Shown: piece by piece, positions 52,238 to 61,412 of the stretch | Layout: each line of letters starts with the position of its first letter | Position numbering within the stretch: the first letter of the stretch is position 1 | Assembly: GCF_033763495.1 (NCBI RefSeq) | Contig: NZ_JANRKL010000181.1 | Span: forward strand, 1-64,000 | DNA length: 64,000 nucleotides | Origin: Haliscomenobacter sp033763495 | GTDB taxonomy: Bacteria; Bacteroidota; Bacteroidia; Chitinophagales; Saprospiraceae | Direction of reading: 5' to 3' | Notes under the pieces: generated by a model | Database searches by the model: none | What the model saw: the letters and a program-made list of their open reading frames with translations, nothing else | What the model was told of the DNA's origin: nothing | Position numbers and translations under genes: made by a program

Positions 52238-53685
52238 TTTTTATTGCCGAATCGTCCCCACCAAAGTAGGAAACGGTTCAAGAGGCCCATCCACAAGGGC
52301 GGTTCTGGCAAAGTAGAAGATGTCTCGGCTTCTTCGACGAGGCTGGTTTTGGAAAAATCGTATAAATCTTCAAAAATTTTGCGCACGTTTTGTTCAACCA
52401 TCCCTCGAAAAGGAATTCGCGCCATCAAACCGTACAAGGCGGCATTACCTTTTGCGGTTTCACCTGGATTGTTTTTTGCAAAGAGAATTGAGGCTTTGAG
52501 GTCTTCAATGTAAGTGTCAATCACTGGGATGTTCTGGCGCATTACAGTCAAATGAATGGAGTTGGGCAATTGTTGACGGTCCAACATCCATCCTTTTTGT
52601 TCCAATTGATCGGCCACTACAAAAATATCAGGCTGGTTTCCACGAGTTGTATAGGTGATGATGTTCATCACTGGCGTGCCCAAAATACTTATTTCTGGAA
52701 TTTCGGACAAGGCTTTTTTAATTTCCTGAGTAGCTTGCATGATTTCCTGAGTAATCTGCAAATAACCATCTTGTCCCAGTGCCTGCATGGCCGACCAGGT
52801 AGCAGCAATCGCTCCACCAGGGCGCGACCCCATCAAGGTGGGTGAGGCATAAATCCCGCCTGGCCAATCGGTGGCTATGTAAAACTGGTGTTTCAGGTAG
52901 TTCATATTTCGGTACAAAAGCACCGAAGCGCCTTTGGCACCATAGCCAAATTTGTGAGCATCGGCGGAAATGGAAGTAACTCCTGGCACCCTGAAATCGA
53001 AAAGATCAACGGGGTATCCCAATTTTTCTACCCAGGGCAATAAAAATCCCCCGATGCAACAATCAACGTGAAAGGGTACCTTTTTCTGCAGTGCCAAATC
53101 AGCAATCTCGACAATTGGATCCAGCGCCCCGTGTGGGTAAGTAGGTGCAGAGGCGGCAATGAGAATGGTATTGCGCGTAATCAGTTTACTCAACTCCTGC
53201 GGCTGTGCCCTCATTTCAGCATCAATCGGCGCTTTTTTCACCTTGATGTTGAGGATATGGGCGGCTTTTTCAAATGCAGGATGGATACTATCTGAAGTGA
53301 CGATTTCTGGTTCAGTAATGTGAGGGAAAACTTTGCGGGCTCGCTCCCGGTAAGTGTATACCGCCAGGAAAATACTTTCTGTCCCGCCCGAAGTCATGGT
53401 GCCCGTCACATTTTCATCTCCATTCAATAGATTGGCCGTCATTTGAATCACCTCCAACTCCATTTTTTTCAAACTTTGAAAAGCAAAAGGATTGAGGTAG
53501 TTTTCGGAAAAAAAGCTACTGTAGGCCTCAGTCAGGAGTTCCTGGTGGGCATCATCCACGTAATACACCATACTCCAGGCACGGCCTGCTTTCCAGGAAA
53601 TGTCCTTTAAATGTAACTTTGACAATTCATCAAGAATAGTATCTTTATCGCGGCCTTGGGCAGGAATGGAAATTCTTTCGGACAT
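52225..53685 (-). CDS. PLP-dependent decarboxylase/lyase, sphingosine-1-phosphate lyase-like
   Basis: 486 residues from the ATG at 53685 (MSERISIPAQGRDKD). Group II decarboxylase fold: MTSGGTESIFLAVYTYRE, HVDCCIGGFLLPWVE and the PLP lysine Lys245 in SADAHKFGYGAKG. The spacing and motifs resemble sphingosine-1-phosphate lyase more than glutamate decarboxylase. Eukaryotic S1P lyase cleaves a phosphorylated long-chain base to an aldehyde and phosphoethanolamine. A hydrophobic C-terminal segment (LWMGLLNRFLLWWGRFG) could associate with membrane. Many Bacteroidota make sphingolipids, so a catabolic role is reasonable but inferred. Confidence 0.85.
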   Translation of the reverse strand: MSERISIPAQGRDKDTILDELSKLHLKDISWKAGRAWSMVYYVDDAHQELLTEAYSSFFSENYLNPFAFQSLKKMELEVIQMTANLLNGDENVTGTMTSGGTESIFLAVYTYRERARKVFPHITEPEIVTSDSIHPAFEKAAHILNIKVKKAPIDAEMRAQPQELSKLITRNTILIAASAPTYPHGALDPIVEIADLALQKKVPFHVDCCIGGFLLPWVEKLGYPVDLFDFRVPGVTSISADAHKFGYGAKGASVLLYRNMNYLKHQFYIATDWPGGIYASPTLMGSRPGGAIAATWSAMQALGQDGYLQITQEIMQATQEIKKALSEIPEISILGTPVMNIITYTTRGNQPDIFVVADQLEQKGWMLDRQQLPNSIHLTVMRQNIPVIDTYIEDLKASILFAKNNPGETAKGNAALYGLMARIPFRGMVEQNVRKIFEDLYDFSKTSLVEEAETSSTLPEPPLWMGLLNRFLLWWGRFGNKKLKS

Positions 53686-53790
53686 GCAGTAAACTGTTTT
53701 AGCGTTCGGAAAAATACAATACCTTCCCAGCTTTATCATGCGAACTGCATAAACTGGTCATTTTTTTTAACCATTGATAATCGCAAGCAA

Positions 53791-54969
53791 ATGAAAAACA
53801 AACAAAAAGCACTCATCGGATTCGCGCTTTTTAGCCTGATTGCCCTGAGTTGTCAACCGAAAGCAAAAGAAAAAGAAAACACTGAAATGGAATCCAAGAA
53901 GGAAATGGCCTACCGCCTACCCGATCCTAAAAATTTCGAAAAGACCCACCAGGGTAAAAAAATTGAATTGTTCATCCTGAAAAATGGCCCGATCCAGGCA
54001 GCCATTACCAATTACGGCGCCCGGATGGTTGCTCTGTTGGTGCCCGACAAGGATGGCCGGGACATCGATGTCTTGACGGGATACAACAACATCGACGACT
54101 ACCTCAAGACGGAATCTTACTTTGGCTGCGTGGTAGGTCGTTATGGCAACCGAATCGCCAAAGGCAAATTCACGCTCAATGGCAAAACCTATACCCTGGC
54201 CACCAACAACGGCGCCAATCACTTGCACGGAGGACCAGAAGGTTTTTGTAAAAAAGTATGGGATGCCAAACAAATCGACAGCAGCAGCGTAGAATTCAGC
54301 TACCTGTCCAAAGACATGGAGGAAGGTTACCCTGGCAATTTGCAGGTGAAAGTGATTTATCGCCTCACTGCTGACCGAGGCGTAGAAATTGAATACAGCG
54401 CTACCACCGACAAACCAACCGTACTCAACCTCACCAACCACAACTACTGGAACCTGGATGGCGAGCGCGACACCAGCATCAACGACCACCTTTTGCAGAT
54501 TTTTGCCTCCAAATACACTCCTGTTGATGCAACCTTGATCCCAACAGGTGAGCTGGCTTCGGTAGAGGGTACCCCCTTTGATTTCCGCAAACCTACCGCC
54601 ATAGGTGATCGGGTGGATGCCGATCACGAGCAAATCAAGTATGGCAAGGGTTATGACCACAATTTTGTGGTAATTCCTCAAAAAGTAGCTGCAGGTGAGT
54701 TGCCCCTCATTGCAACGGTGCTTAGTCCCAATAGTGGCATCAAAATGGAAGTATTGACGGCAGAGCCCGGCATTCAATTTTATGGTGGCAACTTTTTGAC
54801 CGGGGCCCAGGTGGGCAAAAGTGGACAGGCCTATGTGTTCCGTTCAGCATTGTGTCTGGAAACGCAGCACTTCCCTGATAGCCCCAATCAGCCCAATTTT
54901 CCAACGACTACCTTGAATCCGGGACAAACGTATAACACGCGGACGATTTATCGGTTCCCTGCGCAGTAA
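53791..54969 (+). CDS. aldose 1-epimerase, lipoprotein form
   Basis: 392 residues from the ATG at 53791. Lipobox IALSC (Cys21), so exported and lipid-anchored, unlike cytoplasmic GalM. Mutarotase motifs are ITNYGARMVALLVPDKDG, VVGRYGNRIAKGKF, LTNHNYWNLDG (catalytic His) and TAEPGIQFYGGNF (catalytic Glu). It interconverts alpha and beta aldose anomers and could supply galactokinase. Divergent from the S1P-lyase-like gene by 105 bp. Confidence 0.93.
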   Translation: MKNKQKALIGFALFSLIALSCQPKAKEKENTEMESKKEMAYRLPDPKNFEKTHQGKKIELFILKNGPIQAAITNYGARMVALLVPDKDGRDIDVLTGYNNIDDYLKTESYFGCVVGRYGNRIAKGKFTLNGKTYTLATNNGANHLHGGPEGFCKKVWDAKQIDSSSVEFSYLSKDMEEGYPGNLQVKVIYRLTADRGVEIEYSATTDKPTVLNLTNHNYWNLDGERDTSINDHLLQIFASKYTPVDATLIPTGELASVEGTPFDFRKPTAIGDRVDADHEQIKYGKGYDHNFVVIPQKVAAGELPLIATVLSPNSGIKMEVLTAEPGIQFYGGNFLTGAQVGKSGQAYVFRSALCLETQHFPDSPNQPNFPTTTLNPGQTYNTRTIYRFPAQ

Positions 54970-55022
54970 TGGCCTAGGGCCGTGTTTCTTTTACGATGCA
55001 TTGCCCTGATTAATATTAACAC

Positions 55023-55156
55023 AGTCAAAGCGGCATTTTTTTATCACAAAGGGAAAAGAGAGGGCGCAAAGGACACAAAGACTTTTAACGTCTAACATTG
55101 TGCCCTTTGTGTCTCTTGGTGTTTTCTTTGTGAAATAAAATGTCGCTTTGGCCTGA
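55023..55156. repeat. gene-end palindrome M (CACAAAG units)
   Basis: Left half 55023-55080 and right half 55101-55156 pair imperfectly: CAAAGCGGCATTTT against AAAATGTCGCTTTG, TCACAAAG against CTTTGTGA, and GACACAAAG against CTTTGTGTC. The 288-bp gap 54970-55257 otherwise contains AT-rich sequence and no recognised gene. Confidence 0.82.
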
Positions 55157-55257
55157 TTCAAAAAAAATAGAAACCTTTGTGTTCTTAACAACAAAATTCA
55201 AGCTTAATTTGTAAGGTAAACTTTGATACACCTATTTTTGGTGCCCAATCTTGTTGT

Positions 55258-56013
55258 ATGATCTTATACCCCGATTCCTATCTTTTCTCCGAGGAAAATC
55301 AACTGGAGCTCAACGGGCAGGTGATTCATCACCAACATGCCTGGCTGCTGAGCATTGGGGATGAAGAACTGGATTTGATGTTTGAAAATGGCTGGCGGCG
55401 GGCAGGCAATATTTTTTACCGGTACTCTTACGATACTCACGAAGACATAACGACCGGAGCAGGTCCGCTACAAGTGCTCCCTCTTCGGATACCGGTCAAT
55501 CATTTCACGCTCACCAAAAGCCAGGCCAAAATCTGGCGGAAAAACGAAAACTTTCACTGGAACCTGGTTTCCGGGCGCCCCACCGATGCACATCACGAAC
55601 TTTTCCTCCTGCACCGCGAGCGCTTTGTGCGCAATGTGCCCGATAGCATTTTTGACTTCATCAGCACCACCCATGAAAGTTTGCCAACCAGAGGTTTGAT
55701 CCTCGATGTTTATGATGAGGAAAAACTGATCGCAAGCAGTTTGATCGACCATACCCCTAAATCCATGTCAAGCATTTATGCCATGTTCCATCCCGATTAC
55801 GGGGCATATAGCCTTGGAGTGTACACGATGCTGCTGGAGATTTACAGTTGTCGACAGTTGGGTAAGCCGTATTACTATCCGGGCTTTGCCCACCACGAGT
55901 CTTCGTTTTACGACTACAAAAAACGATTCAACAGCCTGGAGTGGTTGGATTGGAAAGGGACTATGGATTGGTTGCCATATGAGCGTTTGAGGGAGAAGAC
56001 GGAAAGGGAGTAG
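55258..56013 (+). CDS. arginyl/leucyl-tRNA-protein transferase-like (ATE family)
   Basis: 251 residues. Carries the ATE C-terminal acyltransferase features FTLTKSQAKIWRKN, HHELFLLHRERFV and YYYPGFAHHESSFYDYKKRFNSLE, and belongs to the GNAT-like fold. Such enzymes add an amino acid from charged tRNA to the N-terminus of proteins, marking them for degradation. The N-terminal Cys-rich zinc region of classical ATE is absent, so it is a short form. Downstream at 56145 a convergent gene ends. Confidence 0.82.
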   Translation: MILYPDSYLFSEENQLELNGQVIHHQHAWLLSIGDEELDLMFENGWRRAGNIFYRYSYDTHEDITTGAGPLQVLPLRIPVNHFTLTKSQAKIWRKNENFHWNLVSGRPTDAHHELFLLHRERFVRNVPDSIFDFISTTHESLPTRGLILDVYDEEKLIASSLIDHTPKSMSSIYAMFHPDYGAYSLGVYTMLLEIYSCRQLGKPYYYPGFAHHESSFYDYKKRFNSLEWLDWKGTMDWLPYERLREKTERE

Positions 56014-56144
56014 GATAAATGGCTTGATGTTATTTGCTTATCTGGCAATTGATAACATTTGAGTAAAAAGTACATGATTTGCAAGTTTTGAAGTGCGCAA
56101 CCCTTCAAAAATTAGTTTTAGTTCATTGCCCCCTCCAGGCCCAA

Positions 56145-57422
56145 TCAATACCCATACTTCTTCTTCCACAACCCCCGCAACCAGCCTCGAGTTTTCTCCT
56201 CAGTTGGATTGGCGGCTGGTTCAAACAATTTTGTCCCGCTCAATTTTTCTGGCAAGTATTCCTGCTCCACGAAGTTACCTGGAAAGTCGTGGGAGTATTG
56301 ATAGGCTTTCCCGTAGTCCAACTTTTTCATCAACTGAGTGGGTGCATTGCGCAGGTGTAGGGGTACAGGCTGATTGCCCTGAGCATGTACCAATTCCTGA
56401 GCTTTAGCAATGGCCAGGTAAGCTGAGTTGCTTTTGGGGGAAGTAGCCAGGTAAATGACCGCTTGTGATAAAATGATCCGGGCTTCCGGCAAGCCGACCG
56501 CCTGTACGGCCTGGAAGGCGGTGGTTGCCATGAGTAACGCATTGGGATTGGCCAGGCCAATGTCTTCCGCCGCTGCAATGACCATCCGGCGAGCGATAAA
56601 CTTCACCTCTTCTCCCCCTTCAATCATCCGGGCCAACCAATAAACAGCCGCGTTGGGGTCGCTCCCCCGAATGGATTTGATGAATGCCGAGGCAACGTCA
56701 TAATGTTGCTCCCCTCCCTTGTCATAACTGGCAATGTGTTGTTGTAAGATATTGGTGATGATGGCATCATCTACCACTATTTCTCCTTCTACATTTGAGG
56801 CTTGGCTAGTCACCAACTCCAGGATATTGTACAACTTTCGGGCATCTCCGCCAGAGTAATGCAATAGTGCATCATAACTATCGAAACGTACTTTTTTGTG
56901 TTTCAGGTATTCGTCCTTTTGCAGCGCGTCTTGAATGAGTTGCATCAATTGATTGGTTTCAAGCAATTTAAGCACATAGACTTGGCAACGCGACAAAAGA
57001 GCTGGGATCACTTCAAAGGAAGGATTTTCAGTCGTTGCACCTATTAATGTCACCACACCTTTTTCTACCGCTCCAAGCAAAGCATCTTGTTGAGATTTGC
57101 TAAAGCGATGAATTTCATCGATGAACAACAATGGGTTGGGTTTGCCAAAAAAGCGTTGTTGCTCGGCTTTTTGAATGGTATCCCGCACATCCTTGACCCC
57201 CGCAGCGATTGCACTAAGGCTATAGAAAGGCCGGCCCGTTTCTTTGGCCAGGATGTTGGCCAGGGTTGTTTTGCCCACTCCCGGAGGCCCCCAAAGGATA
57301 ATCGAAGGCAAAAAACCCGCAGCCAAAGCCTGGCGCAACACCGAACCCTCCCCTACCAAATGTTCCTGCCCGAGATAATCCGCAAGGCGCAACGGGCGCA
57401 TTCTTTCTGCTAATGGCTGCAT
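56145..57422 (-). CDS. rarA: replication-associated recombination protein A (AAA ATPase)
   Basis: 425 residues. N-terminal MQPLAERMRPLRLADYLGQEHL, Walker A GPPGVGKTT (45-53), Walker B LLFIDEIHRF, sensor GATTENPSF, then the clamp-loader-like C-terminal domains (MIEGGEEVKFIARRMVIAAAEDIG). It acts at stalled replication forks. The 294-bp gap upstream (57423-57716) is shared with a divergent gene; it is AT-rich with a small ACAAC-TTTT-GTTGT palindrome and no full promoter match. Confidence 0.96.
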   Translation of the reverse strand: MQPLAERMRPLRLADYLGQEHLVGEGSVLRQALAAGFLPSIILWGPPGVGKTTLANILAKETGRPFYSLSAIAAGVKDVRDTIQKAEQQRFFGKPNPLLFIDEIHRFSKSQQDALLGAVEKGVVTLIGATTENPSFEVIPALLSRCQVYVLKLLETNQLMQLIQDALQKDEYLKHKKVRFDSYDALLHYSGGDARKLYNILELVTSQASNVEGEIVVDDAIITNILQQHIASYDKGGEQHYDVASAFIKSIRGSDPNAAVYWLARMIEGGEEVKFIARRMVIAAAEDIGLANPNALLMATTAFQAVQAVGLPEARIILSQAVIYLATSPKSNSAYLAIAKAQELVHAQGNQPVPLHLRNAPTQLMKKLDYGKAYQYSHDFPGNFVEQEYLPEKLSGTKLFEPAANPTEEKTRGWLRGLWKKKYGY

Positions 57423-57716
57423 TTTTTTTGATTTGTGTTTTTAGTGTCAAAATCTCAAAACGAGGTGAAAAATATTACAAAAAACAGGAATCATAACAAC
57501 TTTTGTTGTACTTTAGCAGTCTCAATTCAGTATTAAGGTTTTACCTGAGGTAATTCCAACTTCGCGAGAGCATCTACCTATCTGAATCTACCCTCTTTTG
57601 GTTTCATTTTGAAGAACAGCAAGCACCGCTGAGTATATTTTTTTTTGTTATACGCAAAAAACACAATTGTACTCAATCTGCCCCCATCGGTGAGTTGCAC
57701 AAACTATGAGAAAACT

Positions 57717-58598
57717 ATGGCTGCTAACATCAGTCACCTGAAAGTAATGGGGCAAAGCGCTGCTTTGGCAGATGATGTTGTTTTGCGTTGGTTACCCAAA
57801 CAACAATTGTGGATTGATCCAACCCGATTCAACCAAATAAGTGGTGAAAACGGGCTAAGAATCAGTATTTTACCAGGCTCTTTTTGCGATACCCAAGGCC
57901 GAATCATCACCGAAAGAGTTGAACTTGAACTAGTAGAAATTGTCCACAAAGCCGGAATGTTACTGGCGGCAATGCCCAGTACATCCAGAGATGGGGTTTT
58001 TGAGTCGGCGGGAATGTTTAGTCTGCAGGCAAAAAAAGGTGAACAGCATTTAAAACTGATCAAGCCCCTCCAAATTACCTGGCCAATTTACAATTTGAAC
58101 GCCAAACCTGCTTCCTTGCAAATCGTCACATTATCCATGGCCAGTACCCGTTCGTTCAGTGCGGCTGCGGAGCTGGATTGGATTCCCTTTTTCAACAAAC
58201 CTACTCCGGTACTCAAACAGCAAGGGCAACGCTGGCTAAAATTTGAACTCACCCAGTTGGGGTGGTTCAGCGCCCATTTACCCCTGTCCAGAGAAGGGCT
58301 CAAATCCATGTTGAGCATCCGTTATCAGGATCAGGATTTTGAGCACAAGCAGGCTTTTTTGGTGTTCCGCAACCACCAGTCGGTGGTCAAACTTTTTCCC
58401 TACGACCAAAAATTCTGCGCCTTCAACATTCCCCGCCGGGCACCCGCTTGTGTGGTCATGTTGGCCTGCAAAAGCGAACGTTATTTCCTGGGGCATACCT
58501 GTTTTGACGGGCATTATGCCAACAATTTGACACTGCAACTTGAGGAAGTGGAAAAGGGCCTCCTGCCCCAACATTTGTTTGCGATCGTCAATCGTTAA
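57717..58598 (+). CDS. protein of unknown function with a Bacteroidota GAMF-like beta domain
   Basis: 293 residues from the ATG at 57717; an earlier TTG is in frame but unlikely. No signal peptide or membrane segment. The part LRISILPGSFCDTQGRIITERVELELVE to FESAGMFSLQAKKGEQHLKLIKP matches a beta domain found at the N-terminus of many Bacteroidota surface proteins, where it reads GTxIxIPxGAF and ESAGMF. Here it is predicted to stay in the cytoplasm. The rest is beta-rich. The function is not recognised. Confidence 0.72.
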   Translation: MAANISHLKVMGQSAALADDVVLRWLPKQQLWIDPTRFNQISGENGLRISILPGSFCDTQGRIITERVELELVEIVHKAGMLLAAMPSTSRDGVFESAGMFSLQAKKGEQHLKLIKPLQITWPIYNLNAKPASLQIVTLSMASTRSFSAAAELDWIPFFNKPTPVLKQQGQRWLKFELTQLGWFSAHLPLSREGLKSMLSIRYQDQDFEHKQAFLVFRNHQSVVKLFPYDQKFCAFNIPRRAPACVVMLACKSERYFLGHTCFDGHYANNLTLQLEEVEKGLLPQHLFAIVNR

Positions 58599-58629
58599 GG
58601 GGCGATAAAATAAGTTCTCATTTTCGCAC

Positions 58630-59715
58630 TTAAAGGCTTTTAGCCAGTAACTGGTGAAAATGATGAACACAGGCTTCACGTTTGGGAGAGAACCGTCCCG
58701 TTTGGTAAAATCGGGACTGTAGCCCTTTTTGTACATTTTCCACCACAAATTCATCCTCCCGTTCCACCTTGTCCAAATCCGCTCCGGCCCCCTGGTCGAG
58801 TTTACTTTCATCGTATACATAGAGGATGAAACGCACTTTGCATTGTTTGATAGACAGGGGTTTGACAATGTTGACACTTAAGCCCCAGGGGTAAAAATTG
58901 AACATCATGTTGGGGAAAACCCAAAAATAGTAAGCGGCAATCCGCTTGCCGTAATCGATATGCCCGGCAGGAAGGTCGAAACACTCTGTCCCGGAATCAG
59001 CAATTCCCACTTGCAAATTGCAGTAGTCAAACAGCTCGCTGTAATACGCACCATAGTCCAAAACCTGGTTGAGGCCCGCATGTACAAAGGGAATGTGGAA
59101 CCCCTCCAGGTAATTGTCGCAATACAAAGCCCAATGCGCGTTGACCAAATAATCTCGGCTCAATTCAGATGCATAGCGAAACTGCGAAAGAGGCATAAAG
59201 CCAATACGCTCCTGCATCACCTCCAACACTGACTTGAAGTCAAATCCGGGATCGAGTGAAACAAAAGGAAACTGGGCCCAGGTTTGACAAGGCACTTCAG
59301 TCAAATGGTCACAAGCACGGGGGAATCCCTGGGCTTCCTTGAACTCGGGCATGAATTCCATTTGCCCCTGAAGGTCAAAACGCCTGCCGTGATAGTTGCA
59401 GGTCAGTTTTTTGTATTGCCCGGGGTAGTGTACAAGGATGTTGCCCCGGTGGGTGCAGACATTACTAAAGCATTTCAGCTCACCGGTTTCCGTTTTGCTT
59501 AAAAACAAGGGTTCATTGACAAAACCGGGGAGGAATTGAAAGGGATAGACCGATCCTGCCTGGTTCAGATTCTCGCCAGTTTCAATCCACTGCCAACTGC
59601 GGGGGAATACCTTTTCCTGCATGGCTTCGAATACCTGAGGGTTGCGGTAAAACTCGGCAGGTAGGGTTTCGGCGAGGGTGATGTCGGGATGGACTGAGTA
59701 GGTAAAATTTGACAT
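58630..59715 (-). CDS. Rieske non-haem iron ring-hydroxylating oxygenase-like protein
   Basis: 361 residues from the ATG at 59715 (MSNFTYSVHPDITLAE). Rieske 2Fe-2S site Cys87-x-His89 (CTHRG) and Cys106-x2-His109 (CNYHG). Catalytic domain with DNYLEGFHIPFVH holding the iron ligands His207 and His212. It resembles choline/carnitine monooxygenase-type alpha subunits. No reductase gene is adjacent. The substrate is unknown. Divergent from a second, small Rieske gene. Confidence 0.9.
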   Translation of the reverse strand: MSNFTYSVHPDITLAETLPAEFYRNPQVFEAMQEKVFPRSWQWIETGENLNQAGSVYPFQFLPGFVNEPLFLSKTETGELKCFSNVCTHRGNILVHYPGQYKKLTCNYHGRRFDLQGQMEFMPEFKEAQGFPRACDHLTEVPCQTWAQFPFVSLDPGFDFKSVLEVMQERIGFMPLSQFRYASELSRDYLVNAHWALYCDNYLEGFHIPFVHAGLNQVLDYGAYYSELFDYCNLQVGIADSGTECFDLPAGHIDYGKRIAAYYFWVFPNMMFNFYPWGLSVNIVKPLSIKQCKVRFILYVYDESKLDQGAGADLDKVEREDEFVVENVQKGLQSRFYQTGRFSPKREACVHHFHQLLAKSL

Positions 59716-59879
59716 AGCTATTTTTTGGTTACACAATGATAAATAAAATTTTTTCCAGAATTTCCTATCTGCAAAGCAACCCTATCTCTCCTAAACTGGT
59801 AAAGGGAAATAAACCTAACAACCAATATGCCCACTTACATCGTAGTATTAAGTGGAACATCAGCAATTAAACTAAAAAT

Positions 59880-60311
59880 ATGGATCGGAAAGAATTTTTG
59901 AGCCTACTGGGACTAACCGTAGGTGGTGGCGTAGCCATTTCATGTTTGGGCGGATGCTCAAAAGAAGCTGGAGTTACTCCCGGAGGAAGCACGGGCGGTG
60001 GTGGAGGTTTAGATTTCACCCTTGATCTCAATGCCACAGAAAATGCCGCCTTGAACAACAACGGTGGCTTCCTGGTAAAGAATGGAGTGATTGTGGCCAG
60101 AACTACGGGTGGAGTATTCATCGCCGTAGCCGCTGCTTGTACGCACCAAGGCACCATCATCCAATACCAGGGCAATAACTCCAGGTTCTTTTGCCCCAAT
60201 CATGGCTCCACCTTTTCAGAGTCGGGAGGTGTATTGAATGGTCCGGCTACTTCAGATTTGAAGCAATATAAGACGGAGCTGAATGGAAAAAATTTACGGG
60301 TGTTTGCTTAA
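59880..60311 (+). CDS. exported Rieske 2Fe-2S protein
   Basis: 143 residues. N-terminal hydrophobic region with Cys22/Cys26 near GGCS suggests a lipoprotein or Tat-type export. A Gly/Ser-rich linker (34-44) precedes a minimal Rieske domain: Cys87-Thr-His89 (ACTHQG) and Cys105-Pro-Asn-His108 (CPNHGS). Probably a periplasmic electron carrier. It is divergent from the oxygenase gene, but its signal peptide makes direct partnership with that cytoplasmic enzyme unlikely. Confidence 0.9.
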   Translation: MDRKEFLSLLGLTVGGGVAISCLGGCSKEAGVTPGGSTGGGGGLDFTLDLNATENAALNNNGGFLVKNGVIVARTTGGVFIAVAAACTHQGTIIQYQGNNSRFFCPNHGSTFSESGGVLNGPATSDLKQYKTELNGKNLRVFA

Positions 60312-60333
60312 TCAAACACAATGAAACTCCATC

Positions 60334-60357
60334 TGGCGGCTGCGCCGCTTGTTTTTT
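60334..60357 (+). terminator. possible terminator of the small Rieske gene
   Basis: GCGGC-TGC-GCCGC hairpin followed by TTGTTTTTT, about 25 bp after the stop codon. The stem is short (5 bp) but GC-only. Palindrome N follows directly. Confidence 0.55.
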
Positions 60358-60358
60358 C

Positions 60359-60430
60359 ACCATCTAAGGCATCTAAGAAGCACCTCAGGAGCATTACCTC
60401 CTTAGATGTCTCTTAGATATCTTAGATGGT
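60359..60430. repeat. gene-end palindrome N (CATCTAAG family)
   Basis: Arms 60359-60388 and 60401-60430 pair at about 24 of 30 positions (ACCATCTAAGGCATCTAAG on the left). Units are CATCTAAG, close to the CACCTAAG units of palindromes I and J. The rest of the convergent gap up to 60516 contains a weak CGGC-TAT-GCCG hairpin and no gene. Confidence 0.85.
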
Positions 60431-60516
60431 TCAATTAAAGGTTTACATTTGGTAGGTAAAAATTTGTTGGACGGCTATGCCGCATGTTTTCTACCACCCA
60501 AGGAAATACATAAACC

Positions 60517-61401
60517 CTAGGCCCAATTCTGGGCACCAATGGCCATATTCTCCCCTTTCGCCACCCGAATCGCTCCATTGTTGTGCAAATCAATCCGCCC
60601 CATCAACAAACCACCCCAACCAGCGTGATTGATGAGTACAGGTTTACCGTCCAGGTTATTGACCACAATAGGTTCGGGTAAAAAAGTATGAGTATGCCCA
60701 CCGATGATGATGTCGATGTTCCGTGATTGGGGTGCCAGTTTCAGATCAGAAACTTGTTCGTCCTGATAGTGGTAGCCCAGATGGGACAAACAGATCACCA
60801 GACTGCACCCGTGTTTTTCTTTAAGTTCAGCAGCTACCTCGTTGGCGGTGGCCAGAGGATCGCGGTAAACCAGTCCTTCTCTCAGCAGTTGAGGAATAGC
60901 GCCTTGTGGATTTAATCCCAAGCCCATTATGCCAATGCGCTGCCCTGCCTTTTCAACAATATGGTGTGGTTTAACCAGTTTAGCCAACGGAGTATCCGTC
61001 AGTTGGTAATTTGCTGCCAGGGCAGGAATTGAATTTCTGCTGAGCTGAGTAGATAGGTCTTGCATGCCCCGGTCGAATTCGTGGTTGCCCAAAGCAAAAG
61101 CATCATAGCCCATCCCCTTCATCCAGGCCAGTTCCTCCCCTTTTGAATTGGAAGGGTTCAATACGTCTCCCGCATCGAGCAGCAAAACATGGTTTTGTTC
61201 TCTCCGAATTTTTTCCACCAGTTGCCTGGCTTTTTGGGCAAAAGTGTAAGAAGTTGCATTTCCCCCTCCAAACCGACCATGTAAGTCGTTGGTATGCAGG
61301 ATGCTCAATGAAAAATCACCGGAAAAGTCCAACTGGGGAATTCCCGTACCCAAGGCAATGGCTCCAAGGCCAAATTGATGGATGAAGGTACGTCTTTGCA
61401 T
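60517..61401 (-). CDS. exported metallophosphatase, 5'-nucleotidase-like
   Basis: 294 residues. The N-terminus MQRRTFIHQFGLGAIALGTG is a Tat-like signal. Metal-binding motifs: HTNDLHGRF (Asp39, His41), LLDAGDVLNP, ALGNHEFDRG, and GGHTHTFLPEP near the C-terminus. Family members hydrolyse nucleotides or other phosphoesters in the periplasm. It lacks the C-terminal nucleotide-binding domain of UshA, so the substrate is open. ruvB lies 11 bp upstream in the same direction. Confidence 0.9.
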   Translation of the reverse strand: MQRRTFIHQFGLGAIALGTGIPQLDFSGDFSLSILHTNDLHGRFGGGNATSYTFAQKARQLVEKIRREQNHVLLLDAGDVLNPSNSKGEELAWMKGMGYDAFALGNHEFDRGMQDLSTQLSRNSIPALAANYQLTDTPLAKLVKPHHIVEKAGQRIGIMGLGLNPQGAIPQLLREGLVYRDPLATANEVAAELKEKHGCSLVICLSHLGYHYQDEQVSDLKLAPQSRNIDIIIGGHTHTFLPEPIVVNNLDGKPVLINHAGWGGLLMGRIDLHNNGAIRVAKGENMAIGAQNWA

Positions 61402-61412
61402 GGTTGAGGGTT

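Noticed and set aside
53917..54777. 286-codon antisense frame within the aldose epimerase gene
   Set aside because: The plus-strand frame has signal peptide, catalytic His and Glu; the antisense frame shows no recognisable domain.
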